Shown here piece after piece: positions 36,376 through 44,850 of a stretch of 64,000 nt of DNA. The stretch spans positions 6,124-70,123 of the forward strand of contig JAZULV010000011.1 in the NCBI GenBank assembly GCA_045603305.1, given 5' to 3'. Source of the stretch: JAFRXK01 sp045603305 (GTDB lineage: Bacteria; Bacillota; Clostridia; Lachnospirales; Lachnospiraceae). The position numbers and the translations under genes are program-made. The number at the start of each line of letters is the position of its first letter. Positions within the stretch are counted from its first letter, which is position 1. Under the pieces are notes generated by a model that saw only the letters and a program-made list of their open reading frames with translations, was not told where the DNA came from and did no database searches.

Positions 36376-36404
36376 ATTATATTGTTTTTAAGTTGTAAAA
36401 TCAA
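36376..36404 (-). promoter_or_regulatory. Promoter for the minus-strand gene pair
   Basis: Read on the minus strand, TTGATT (36404-36399) and a perfect TATAAT (36381-36376) are separated by exactly 17 bp. The 5' untranslated region to the start at 36259 would be about 110 nt. Confidence 0.65.
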
Positions 36405-37124
36405 TTAGTATTATTGCAAAAAATACGATATTATGGAAGGTAATGCAAAATGGTGAAAATTGTTGTAACATTTGGTTAAAAAACTGGAAAAACGATATTG
36501 ATACAGCAAACAGAGGCCGAATTAGTAGGACAAGTAATTAAAGTATATTTAGTTTAGGAGAATGCTACACAAGCAGCTTCTTAGTTGCATAAATTGTGCA
36601 GAAGATGAATTATTAGACGGATGTGATACGGTAATATAATTTCAGACATCTGATAGTTTTGACGGAACATATATGCGAATACTTCAAATCCTTTTAGGAT
36701 TGAATTTTCGGAACTCGATGCAGTGAGGATTGAATTTGCACTAATAACTGCGAAGCTGATAATTTGTTGTTATTTTAGAAAAACGACATCTTTACAGTTA
36801 ATTAAATCTTAAACACACTAAAAACAACAGGGGTAATTATGGTAACATGGCATTTACCTGTAATGAAAAAAGGATTGTTTTGTATGAAACAGATACCGAT
36901 TGGAAAATATATCAAACAGCGGTATTGACCTATGTTGATTAATTTGTATTACAAAAATAAACGATTGGTTAATAATTAATAAATCAAAAGAACAAAATCG
37001 ACATATCATTTGGTATATTTTACAAGATAAATTTTAACTAAAGAACTGTACTTTTGTGCAAAATAGTGATATCATAAACAAAGTTGGTTTTATTTACATA
37101 TTTTTTTACAAAAGGAGGTATATA
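36405..37124. other. Mostly non-coding, AT-rich intergenic region with decayed short frames
   Basis: About 720 bp without a convincing gene. Short frames broken by stops occur: one from about 36450 reads V-K-I-V-V-T-F-G, stop, K-T-G-K-T-I-L. Another near 36884 resembles the start of an HTH regulator. A small hairpin with AATCCTTTTAGGATT sits near 36687-36701. A weak promoter-like TTGACC (36925) and TATTAC (36947) with 16-bp spacing could serve the cell-wall gene downstream. The region looks like remnant DNA. Confidence 0.45.
36884..36928 (+). pseudogene. Possible truncated start of an XRE-type regulator
   Basis: ATG followed by codons for KQIPIGKYIKQRY and then TGA. The K-Q-I-P-I-G-x-Y-I-K-x-R form is the typical first line of XRE-family regulators with TPR repeats (Rgg/PlcR-like) in Clostridia. 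AAGGA lies 9 bp before the ATG. No helix-turn-helix follows, so if real it is a decayed fragment. Confidence 0.35.
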
Positions 37125-39047
37125 ATGAAGCTTTCGTCTAAGACCGGAATCATAACCCTAGTGCTGCTGATAATCTTTTCTATATCAGGATATGTATTGG
37201 CTGATGAGAATATTGGTTTTCCTGTAAGTACAGAATTTGTTAATGATGGTGAAGTGTTAACACTTGCTGCTGAAGATTTTTTGGATAGTGAGAATCTTGT
37301 AAGTGATAATGCTGATATCGAAATTGACGATGAAACTTTATGTACATATGTACAGAGCGACAGTATAACTGAGACTACAGAAGCTGTTACAGCAGAGGAT
37401 GAGACAACAGAGGAAGCTGCCGAAGATGTATCCGAAGAGGTTACAGCCGAAGCAGAACCAAGCAGTGAAGTTGAAACAGAACCTGTAACAAGTGAAGCAG
37501 AGTCAGGCAGTGAAACTGAAGCGGAGACAGTATCAAGTGAAGCAGAACCAAGCAGTGAAGTTGCATCAGAACCTGTAACCGATGAAACAGAACCGGACAG
37601 TGAAACTGAAACAGAGCCAAGTAATGAAGTTGTTGCAGAATCAGAGGCTGTTGTTGAAACAGAAGCTGCTGTTGAAACAGAAGCTGCTACCGAATCTGAA
37701 ACAACAGAAGCTGTAATTCCTGAAAGTGAAGAGACAGTTGCATCTGAAGAGATTGAGACAGAATATGTTACTTTAGATGACGCAGGTGTTGATGTAGAAG
37801 TTAACTCCGGGATTTCCAGCAGTACACAGGTTGAAATGTCAACAGAGTGCGAAAGTCCGATATATACTATGCCTTCTACAGAGATAAATACTCCAACTGC
37901 AATAGGTGTAGAGGCAGCGACAGTGGCTGACACAGTAGGGCTGGGTACAGGCACAAATACCATTATTGGCAGTGTCGGAGATAGTGCTGCATCACATGAA
38001 GGTTTGGCACATAAGATAACTGAAGAAGATAAAAAGGATATAGTATATGTTTATGAAGAAGGTGCTACATATACTATGCTTACAAGCAGTAACAGAGGAC
38101 CTGTATCATCTGTATACGCAATGCCTAACAAATACATTAACACAGGTAACTTAAAAAGTGATTTAATTAGGATTGCAGCAGGCCAGGTAGGCTATTACAG
38201 AAAAGAAGGCACAAATACAAAATATGGAATTTGGTATGGATATCCTAACAGTGCCTGGTGCGCAATGTTTGTAAGCTGGTGCTCAAATCAGGCAGGAATT
38301 TCCAAAGATGTTATTAAGCCTTTCTGCAGATGTTCATCAGAAGCTGCATGGTTTAAGGAAATTAAAAGATGGAAGGAACCTGCAGGATATACACCGGTTG
38401 AAGGCGATATTATTTTCTTTAACTATAAAGGTAGCAGAATAAATCATGTCGGTATCGTAACCGACACTAAGAACGGCAATGTGTATTGTATTGAAGGTAA
38501 TCATGCAGATGCTGTTGATATTACTTGTCATAAGCTTACTGCATCATATATTACCGGATATGGTAAGCCGTCATATTCAAGTCAGACATCAAAGGTTAAA
38601 TATAATGTACATGTAGAAAGTTACGGATGGCTTGATTATGTACTTGAGGGAGAAACATCAGGTACAACAGGCGAAGGTCTGCGTGCTGAAGCTGTAAGCA
38701 TCAAATTATCAGATGATTTAAAGGGTAAAGGCGGTATTTCTTATCGCGTGCACGTGCGCAAACACGGCTGGTTGCCATGGGCATCAAATGGTGCTGAAAC
38801 AGGAACTACAGGAGAGAGCAGAAGAATTGAAGCTGTTGAGATCGTATTAACAGGCAAGCTTGCTGATCAGTACGATATTTATTACAGAGCTCATGTTAGA
38901 AGTTATGGCTGGCTTGGCTGGGCAAAGAACGGTGAGATGTCCGGAACTACAGGTTTGGCTAATAGATTGGAATCTATAGAAATCGAATTGGTTAAAAAGG
39001 GCGAAAAGGCACCTGGTAGTACAGGACAGCCTTATATAAAAGGATAA
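37125..39047 (+). CDS. Secreted cell-wall protein with CHAP domain and three ChW repeats
   Basis: The 640-residue product has a signal peptide (hydrophobic 9-24, cleavage near VLADEN). A Glu/Thr/Ser/Ala-rich low-complexity spacer of about 150 residues follows (about 80-230). A CHAP amidase/peptidase domain comes next (about 340-485), with catalytic Cys379 in AWCAMFVSWCS and His441 in NHVGIV. Three ChW (clostridial hydrophobic, conserved Trp) repeats of about 50 residues close the protein, each with YGWL and G-T-T-G. CHAP domains cut peptidoglycan peptides; ChW repeats bind the wall. The ATG at 37125 has AAAGGAGGT at ideal spacing; an upstream GTG frame lacks one. It sits in the polysaccharide locus, so it may remodel the wall at export sites. 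Confidence 0.9.
   Translation: MKLSSKTGIITLVLLIIFSISGYVLADENIGFPVSTEFVNDGEVLTLAAEDFLDSENLVSDNADIEIDDETLCTYVQSDSITETTEAVTAEDETTEEAAEDVSEEVTAEAEPSSEVETEPVTSEAESGSETEAETVSSEAEPSSEVASEPVTDETEPDSETETEPSNEVVAESEAVVETEAAVETEAATESETTEAVIPESEETVASEEIETEYVTLDDAGVDVEVNSGISSSTQVEMSTECESPIYTMPSTEINTPTAIGVEAATVADTVGLGTGTNTIIGSVGDSAASHEGLAHKITEEDKKDIVYVYEEGATYTMLTSSNRGPVSSVYAMPNKYINTGNLKSDLIRIAAGQVGYYRKEGTNTKYGIWYGYPNSAWCAMFVSWCSNQAGISKDVIKPFCRCSSEAAWFKEIKRWKEPAGYTPVEGDIIFFNYKGSRINHVGIVTDTKNGNVYCIEGNHADAVDITCHKLTASYITGYGKPSYSSQTSKVKYNVHVESYGWLDYVLEGETSGTTGEGLRAEAVSIKLSDDLKGKGGISYRVHVRKHGWLPWASNGAETGTTGESRRIEAVEIVLTGKLADQYDIYYRAHVRSYGWLGWAKNGEMSGTTGLANRLESIEIELVKKGEKAPGSTGQPYIKG
37452..37631 (+). repeat. Low-complexity 45-bp/90-bp repeats in the acidic spacer
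   Basis: A block starting GCAGAACCAAGCAGTGAAGT at 37452 recurs at 37542, 90 bp later. Within each, 15-codon units alternate (A-E-P-S-S-E-V and A-E-S-G-S-E-T forms). Confidence 0.8.
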
Positions 39048-39052
39048 CAATG

Positions 39053-39091
39053 AAAACGGTTAATTTGTATAATTACAGATTAACCGTTTTT
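39053..39091 (+). terminator. Terminator between the two ChW-repeat genes
   Basis: A perfect 12-bp stem (AAAACGGTTAAT at 39053-39064 with ATTAACCGTTTT at 39079-39090) ends in a T run. The A-rich left arm means it could also work in reverse. Confidence 0.8.
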
Positions 39092-39117
39092 GTGATAAAA
39101 AAGGAGGAGTAAAGGAT

Positions 39118-41298
39118 ATGAAGAGTATTAAAAGGATTACAGCAGTTGTTTTTTTATTCAGTATAATACTTTGGGGCAGCCAGGCTATGGCATCCGATGA
39201 TGAAACGCTGAATACAGTTGCGGAAACAGAAGTGGATTTCAATAGCGGGAGTGAAACAGTACAGGAAAGAGCGGTTGCCAAACCTAATATCACATATAGT
39301 ATGCATATGCAGAGGTTAGGCTGGCTTGACAGTTCTTCGAACTCAGCTGTAAATGGTTCGCCGGGAGAGGGGCTAAGGGCAGAAGCGTTTATTATTAATG
39401 AAACCGGTATGTCTGACCTGAACGTTAATTACAGAGCTTATGTAGCCGGAAGCGGCTGGTCAAGCTGGGCAACTGATGGAAATATTGCAGGCACAACAGG
39501 ACAGAGTAAGCCGGTAACTATTCTGCAGGTATCACTTATAGGCAGCCAGGCACAGAATTATGATATTTACTATTGTGTTTACACAACCGGCTATGGCTGG
39601 CTTGACTGGGCGAAAAACGGTACCAATGCCGGCACAGCACCTGAAATTGCCTGTAATATTGAGGCCGTAAGGATAAAAATAGTAAGAAAAGGTGAGGCTG
39701 CACCGGGCGATACAAATAATTCATATCTGGATAAGGTTAATGTTTATTATTATTCGCATATGCAGTCTATTGGGGATACTGTATTAGTCTCAAATGGCTT
39801 AGTTAGCGGATTAACTGGCCTGAACAAGCGAATGGAAGGTTTATATGTATACACTGATACCCAGGATTTAAGTATCAAGTATCGAGGCCATATAGAGAAA
39901 AAGGGATGGGGAGATTATGTATATGATGGTAGTTTATGCGGAACAATCGGAGAATCATTAAGGGTGGAAGCATTTCAAATGTTTCTTGTAGGCGATAAGA
40001 GCAAGTATTATGATATCTATTATCGAGTATATTCAGAAAGTTACGGCTGGCTCGGCTGGGCAATGAACGGAGCACCTGCAGGAACATGCGGATATGGTAA
40101 GCTTATTGAGGCTGTTCAGATTATGATTATTCCAAAGGTTCAGTCTGCACCGGGGAATACTGAAAAACCATTTATATCCTGCTCATTAGTCCAGTACTCA
40201 GCCCATGTAGAAAGTTATGGCTGGCAGAACTGGATAAAGGATTCGGGAGCTGCCGGTACCATGGGTGAGGCAAAAAGAATTGAGGCTGTTAAAATTAGCT
40301 TATCCTTTCCGCAAGCAGATTCAGGTATTAAATATCGTACCTATATACAGAGTTATGGCTGGCAGGACTGGGTATGTGACGGTGAGATTAGCGGCACAAC
40401 AGGTATTGCAAAGAGGGTAGAGGCAATAGAAATAAAACTCACCGGAGAATATTCAAAAATGTATGATCTATATTATCGTACATATACGCAGAGTTACGGC
40501 TGGCTCGGCTGGGCGAAGGACGGAGAGACAAGTGGCACTACAGGTCTGGCAAAGCGAATGGAGGCAATAGAAATTGTAGTGGTTGATAAAAGATCACCTG
40601 CACCGGGAACTACCGGAGGTAACTATGTAACTGCCGGAAAAATTGGTATTGATGTGTCTAAGTATAATGGTAATGTGGATTGGGCAGCAGTGAAAGCAAC
40701 CGGTATAGTAAATTTTGCAATGATCAGATGCGGAAACAGAGATTCACAAACAGGAGTGATAATAGAAGATCCTAAGTTTAAAAATAACATTGAAGGTGCA
40801 ATAAAAAACAATATTCCTGTAGGTATATATTTCTATTCTCAGGCAATAACAAAAGAAGAGGCAATAGAGGAAGCAAACTGGGTAATAAGTAAAATTAATA
40901 AATACAAAATTACATATCCGGTTGTGTTTGATTTTGAACATATCGGAGAGAACAGGGTTGCTAATTTGAGTTATTCTGCAAGAAATAATATAGCAGTAGC
41001 TTTTTTAGACAGAATAAAAGCTGCAGGATACCATCCTATGATGTATGCAAGCCAGTCAGGATACAGTAGCAAGTGGAATGCAGATGTTTTTGTGAAGAAT
41101 TATGATATATGGGTGGCAAGATATCGTTCTACTGATGATATTAGTACATCAGACAGAATTATTGCAGAAGTAAGGAAGGGCTTTAATGGTACCCCATATT
41201 CACTTGAGAGAGCAGATATGTGGCAGTTTACTTCGAAGGGACGAATATCGGGTATATCCGGTGATGTTGATATTAATATATGCTATAAAGATTATTAA
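39118..41298 (+). CDS. Secreted lysozyme (GH25) with nine ChW repeats
   Basis: The 726-residue protein has a signal peptide (hydrophobic 8-22, cleavage near QAMASDD). Nine ChW repeats follow in three sets of three (about 58-500), the sets being separated by APG-x-T linkers. A GH25 muramidase domain fills about 508-726, with GIDVSKYNGNVDW at its start and PVVFDFEH, the catalytic Asp-x-Glu pair, about 100 residues later. GH25 enzymes cut the glycan strand of peptidoglycan between MurNAc and GlcNAc. It shares ChW repeats with the CHAP protein upstream, so both probably target the same wall feature. AAGGAGG precedes the ATG. Confidence 0.92.
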   Translation: MKSIKRITAVVFLFSIILWGSQAMASDDETLNTVAETEVDFNSGSETVQERAVAKPNITYSMHMQRLGWLDSSSNSAVNGSPGEGLRAEAFIINETGMSDLNVNYRAYVAGSGWSSWATDGNIAGTTGQSKPVTILQVSLIGSQAQNYDIYYCVYTTGYGWLDWAKNGTNAGTAPEIACNIEAVRIKIVRKGEAAPGDTNNSYLDKVNVYYYSHMQSIGDTVLVSNGLVSGLTGLNKRMEGLYVYTDTQDLSIKYRGHIEKKGWGDYVYDGSLCGTIGESLRVEAFQMFLVGDKSKYYDIYYRVYSESYGWLGWAMNGAPAGTCGYGKLIEAVQIMIIPKVQSAPGNTEKPFISCSLVQYSAHVESYGWQNWIKDSGAAGTMGEAKRIEAVKISLSFPQADSGIKYRTYIQSYGWQDWVCDGEISGTTGIAKRVEAIEIKLTGEYSKMYDLYYRTYTQSYGWLGWAKDGETSGTTGLAKRMEAIEIVVVDKRSPAPGTTGGNYVTAGKIGIDVSKYNGNVDWAAVKATGIVNFAMIRCGNRDSQTGVIIEDPKFKNNIEGAIKNNIPVGIYFYSQAITKEEAIEEANWVISKINKYKITYPVVFDFEHIGENRVANLSYSARNNIAVAFLDRIKAAGYHPMMYASQSGYSSKWNADVFVKNYDIWVARYRSTDDISTSDRIIAEVRKGFNGTPYSLERADMWQFTSKGRISGISGDVDINICYKDY
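39289..40610 (+). repeat. Nine ChW repeats arranged in three triplets
   Basis: About 150-bp units code for Y-x-(A/S)-H-x-x-S-Y-G-W-x-x-W-x-x-(D/N)-G and G-T-T-G-x-x-K-R-x-E-A-(I/V). A linker A-P-G-(D/N/T)-T ends each triplet. The third triplet is closest to the family consensus, the first two are diverged. Confidence 0.85.
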
Positions 41299-41377
41299 TT
41301 TAATTCTATTTGTGATATATTAAAAACAAGGGTATACTTTAAAAGCAAAATAGTTTAATATTATGATAAGGATTATC

Positions 41378-41406
41378 GCTGGAGTTTTATTTGATAAGAC
41401 TCCAGC
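41378..41406. other. Intergenic stem-loop before the tandem GT2 gene
   Basis: An 8-bp perfect stem, GCTGGAGT with ACTCCAGC, around a 13-nt loop. No T run follows, so it is a weak terminator or a leader structure for the glycosyltransferase gene downstream. Confidence 0.4.
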
Positions 41407-41516
41407 TGATTAATATATTAGGGCAGATTATTATATTCTGCCGGTCTGTTTGTTTATAATAAGTTTTTATGAAATATAAGAACAATTATCATATTATTAA
41501 CGTATCGGAGGAAGAT

Positions 41517-43628
41517 ATGCAGTATAACATTGACTATATCAGATTAAGAGAAGATGTGCTTACAATTGCAGGCTGGGCTGCCGGAGACAGCATTGATGAT
41601 GAGGTGAGCTTTGTTGTGAAGGACGCATCAGGCAATATTGTTTCAGCAGATGTTGTACCTATGAACCGTTTTGATATTACAAGAGAAATATTTAACTCTA
41701 ATAGTGATAAGATGTTTGGATTTGATATCAGATTTAATAGTGCAGAGTCTGATGTATATTACCTGTGCATGAGTTGTAACGGTAAAGAAATAAAAGAGAA
41801 GTTAAGTGTATCAAAGATAAAAAAACAGGGTGGCAAAAAGAGTGTTCTGGACAAAAGTATTCAGTATTTTAAGTCCTATGGATTAAAGTCTTTTGCTGTT
41901 AAAGTCAAGAATAAATTAATGGAGAGAAAGATTCCATATGATTTATGGAGACTCATGGTTATGCCAAAGGAAGAAGAGCTTGAGAAACAGAGAAAAGAAG
42001 AATTTGAAATAACCCCTAAGTTCTCCATAGTAGTTCCTTTGTATCGTACTAACGAAGAGTTTCTTAAGGATATGATTAAGTCTGTACAGGCTCAGACATA
42101 TTCAGACTGGGAGCTCTGTCTTGCTGACGGTAGTGGCAACGGGTATGAGCTTGCTACAATTGTACAGGCTTTTTCTGCTTCTGATTTGCGAATTAAATAC
42201 AAAAATTTAAACGGTAATCTCGGAATAGCAGGAAACACCAATGCTGCTCTTGATATGGCAGAGGGGGACTTTATTGTTCTTCTTGACCATGATGATTTAC
42301 TCACACCGGATGCACTTTATGAGTGTGCTATGGCGGTAAATGAAAATAAAAATTGTGAAGTAATTTATTCTGATGAGGACAAAGTTGACGAGGCAGGAAA
42401 GCATTACAGTGAGCCTCATTTTAAGCCGGACTTCAACATTGATTTACTTAGAAATGTAAATTATATCTGCCATTTGTTTGTGGTTAAGAGAGATATTGTT
42501 ACGGCGATAAATGGTTTCAAGTCTGAGTATGACGGCGCACAGGATTATGATTTTATTTTTAGGTGTATAGAGAAGGCCGAGAAAGTAGTGCATATTCCAA
42601 AGGTGCTTTATCACTGGAGAATTTCCGGGGCGTCTACTGCCATGGATCCTGAGTCGAAACTTTATGCATTTAAAGCAGGTGCAAGAGCGATTACTGACCA
42701 TTGCAGCCGTATGGGCCTTAAGGTTCATGTGCTTGAGGGAATGGTACCGGGATATTACAGAACAGTATTCGAACTTAATGACAAACCAAAGGTTTCTGTG
42801 ATTATTCCTAACAAGGACCATACAGAGGATTTGGATAAATGCCTGAATTCTCTGTTTGAAATTTCGCATTATGATAATATTGAAGTTATTGTAGTTGAGA
42901 ATAATAGTACTGAGGAAATTACCTTTAAGTATTATGAAGATATACAGAAAAAACATGAAAAGGTAAAAGTGGTGTTTTGGGAAGGAAAAGGCTTCAATTT
43001 CTCTGCGATTAATAATTTTGGTGCAGGGTATGCAACCGGAGAGTATCTGCTGCTTTTAAATAATGATGTTGAAATCATTAATAGCGACTGTATTGACGAA
43101 CTCCTGGCTTATGGGCAGCGTGAAGATGTAGGTATTGTCGGTGCAAGACTTTTGTATGAAGACACTACTATACAGCACGCAGGAGTGGTTATTGGTTTTG
43201 GCGGTATTGCCGGACATACCTTTGTAGGCATGCACCGTGATGAAAAGTGTTATTTCCTGCGTTCCATGTGTGCCCAGGATTACAGTGCGGTGACTGCAGC
43301 ATGTATGCTTGTGAGAAAGAGTGTGTTTGATGAGGCTGGCGGACTGAATGAGAACCTTGCGGTTGCCTTTAATGATATTGATTTTTGTTTGAAGGTCAGA
43401 GAGACCGGAAAACTGGTTGTGTATAACCCATATGCAGAACTGTATCATTACGAATCTAAATCAAGAGGTCTTGAGGACAGTCCGGAGAAGATTGCGAGAT
43501 TTAATCAGGAAATCGAAACTTTTAAAACAAATTGGAAAGATATTTTAGAGGCGGGAGATCCTTTTTACAATCCAAATCTGACACTCAGGGATACTAATTT
43601 TGCACTTAAGGATTTGACGAAAGAATAG
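41517..43628 (+). CDS. Tandem GT2 glycosyltransferase with N-terminal beta domain
   Basis: The product is 703 residues from an ATG at 41517, chosen because GGAGG ends 5 bp upstream; an in-frame ATG 16 codons earlier lacks a Shine-Dalgarno. A short beta-rich domain (about 1-100, with L-T-I-A-G-W-A) comes first. A GT2 domain follows (about 170-410: SIVVPLYRTNEE, LDHDDLLTPDA, YSDEDKVDE). A second GT2 lies at about 425-690 (VSVIIPNKDH, VVENNSTEE, LLNNDVEI, YHYESKSRG). The closing motifs match those of the 997-residue enzyme upstream, so the two share an ancestor. It likely adds two different linkages. Confidence 0.87.
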   Translation: MQYNIDYIRLREDVLTIAGWAAGDSIDDEVSFVVKDASGNIVSADVVPMNRFDITREIFNSNSDKMFGFDIRFNSAESDVYYLCMSCNGKEIKEKLSVSKIKKQGGKKSVLDKSIQYFKSYGLKSFAVKVKNKLMERKIPYDLWRLMVMPKEEELEKQRKEEFEITPKFSIVVPLYRTNEEFLKDMIKSVQAQTYSDWELCLADGSGNGYELATIVQAFSASDLRIKYKNLNGNLGIAGNTNAALDMAEGDFIVLLDHDDLLTPDALYECAMAVNENKNCEVIYSDEDKVDEAGKHYSEPHFKPDFNIDLLRNVNYICHLFVVKRDIVTAINGFKSEYDGAQDYDFIFRCIEKAEKVVHIPKVLYHWRISGASTAMDPESKLYAFKAGARAITDHCSRMGLKVHVLEGMVPGYYRTVFELNDKPKVSVIIPNKDHTEDLDKCLNSLFEISHYDNIEVIVVENNSTEEITFKYYEDIQKKHEKVKVVFWEGKGFNFSAINNFGAGYATGEYLLLLNNDVEIINSDCIDELLAYGQREDVGIVGARLLYEDTTIQHAGVVIGFGGIAGHTFVGMHRDEKCYFLRSMCAQDYSAVTAACMLVRKSVFDEAGGLNENLAVAFNDIDFCLKVRETGKLVVYNPYAELYHYESKSRGLEDSPEKIARFNQEIETFKTNWKDILEAGDPFYNPNLTLRDTNFALKDLTKE

Positions 43629-43661
43629 AACGTTCGGTTACGGACAGTCGCCCGAATGAAT

Positions 43662-43777
43662 AAGTACAACGAGTCGTGCGCCCTATAAAAAAGAATAAAT
43701 CAAGCTTTTCTTCTATGCAAGCATAGAGAAAATCTTGCTTATTCTTTTTTGCATGGCTCGTTGCTTTCGTATACTTT
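43662..43777. repeat. Long imperfect inverted repeat (about 116 nt)
   Basis: The outer arms AAGTACAACGAGTCGTGC and GCATGGCTCGTTG...TATACTT pair with some bulges. Inner arms AAAAAAGAATAA and TATTCTTTTTT, plus CTATGCAAGCATAG at the tip, give a stem of about 50 bp. A further small hairpin (CGTTCGG with CCGAATG) lies just 5'. The inner T run could end transcription of the upstream gene; the size also fits a short mobile repeat or structured RNA. Confidence 0.6.
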
Positions 43778-43862
43778 ATGAAAAATTGGTTAAAAGCTTG
43801 CCAATATGTGTTTATAAAGTTATAATAGTCATACTGCAATGAAGTATAAAAGGCAGGAGTAG

Positions 43863-44837
43863 ATGATGAAAGTTACAGTTGTTATACCAAATTATAATGG
43901 AATGTCCTTTTTAAAGGATTGCATGGAATCATTAAAAAATCAGACATATAAGGATTTTTCTGTTCTGGTGGTAGACAATGCTTCTGCTGATGGAAGTCTT
44001 GAACTTCTTAAGAAGGAGTACCCGGAGGCGGAGGTTCTTTTACTGGATAAGAATTATGGATTTAGCAGGGCTGTCAATGAAGGCATTGCCTATGCAAAGA
44101 CTCCTTATGTGCTTTTACTGAATAATGATACTGCTTGTGACAAGGGTTTTGTCGGTGAGCTTGTTAAGTGCATGGACAAGGATGAGAGGATATTTTCTGC
44201 GAATCCTAAGATGATCCAGATGTATAAACCGGAGCTGATAGATGATGCAGGAGATTTATATTCTATAATTGGCTGGGGATTTCAGCGTGGTGTAGGTCAG
44301 AAGTCTGATGGATATAATAAAGAGTGTAATATTTTTTCTGCCTGTGCCGGAGCGTCTATTTATCGCAGAGAGGTATTTGATGAGATTGGTGTCTTTGACG
44401 AGATGCATTTTGCGTATTTGGAGGATATTGACGTAGGATACCGTGCAAGAATCGCAGGATATAGGAATGTATACTGTCCAATTGCCAGAGTATACCATAT
44501 AGGCAGCGGTACCAGTGGTTCTAAGTACAACGATTTTAAAGTTAAGCTTGCTGCGCGTAACGGAATATATCTTAATTACAAGAATATGCCTATACTTATG
44601 CTTTTGTTGAATATATTTCCTCTTGCATTTGGTGTGTTTATAAAGTATCTTTTCTTCTGGAAGAAAGGATTTAAAAAAGCATATACAGAGGGACTTAAGG
44701 AAGGTATTAAGACCTGCCGTACATGTAAGAAGGTAGGTTTTAAGTGGAGTAATTTAGGTTCATATGTTAAGATAGAATTTGAGTTAATAATTAATTTGTT
44801 TATATATGCATTTGAATTTTTAAAAAGGAAAATTTAA
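43863..44837 (+). CDS. Family 2 glycosyltransferase (WbbL-like)
   Basis: The 324-residue protein opens VTVVIPNYNGMSF, with VVDNASADGS near 37-46 and LLNNDTACD near 85. The WbbL-type closing HIGSGTSGSKYN appears near residue 215, followed by two membrane-associated segments (about 245-265). This matches rhamnosyltransferases of the WbbL family that act on a lipid-linked acceptor early in assembly. It lies 13 bp before the WbaP-type priming enzyme, so it may add the second sugar. A CAGGAG Shine-Dalgarno precedes the ATG. Confidence 0.87.
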   Translation: MMKVTVVIPNYNGMSFLKDCMESLKNQTYKDFSVLVVDNASADGSLELLKKEYPEAEVLLLDKNYGFSRAVNEGIAYAKTPYVLLLNNDTACDKGFVGELVKCMDKDERIFSANPKMIQMYKPELIDDAGDLYSIIGWGFQRGVGQKSDGYNKECNIFSACAGASIYRREVFDEIGVFDEMHFAYLEDIDVGYRARIAGYRNVYCPIARVYHIGSGTSGSKYNDFKVKLAARNGIYLNYKNMPILMLLLNIFPLAFGVFIKYLFFWKKGFKKAYTEGLKEGIKTCRTCKKVGFKWSNLGSYVKIEFELIINLFIYAFEFLKRKI

Positions 44838-44850
44838 AGCGGGTAAAAAT

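Noticed and set aside
36687..36745. AGGATTGAATTT seen twice, looking like short CRISPR or att repeats
   Set aside because: Only two copies about 40 bp apart with no further spacers; part of one is in a small hairpin.
37106..37963. Long minus-strand frame of 285 codons, rich in Ser, Val and Ala
   Set aside because: It is the reverse of the Glu/Thr/Ala/Ser repeat spacer of the plus-strand cell-wall gene, where repeats remove stops. It has no ribosome site or motif.
42444..42956. Minus-strand frame of 170 codons inside the tandem GT2 gene
   Set aside because: The plus-strand gene has full GT2 motifs here; the reverse frame is a shadow.
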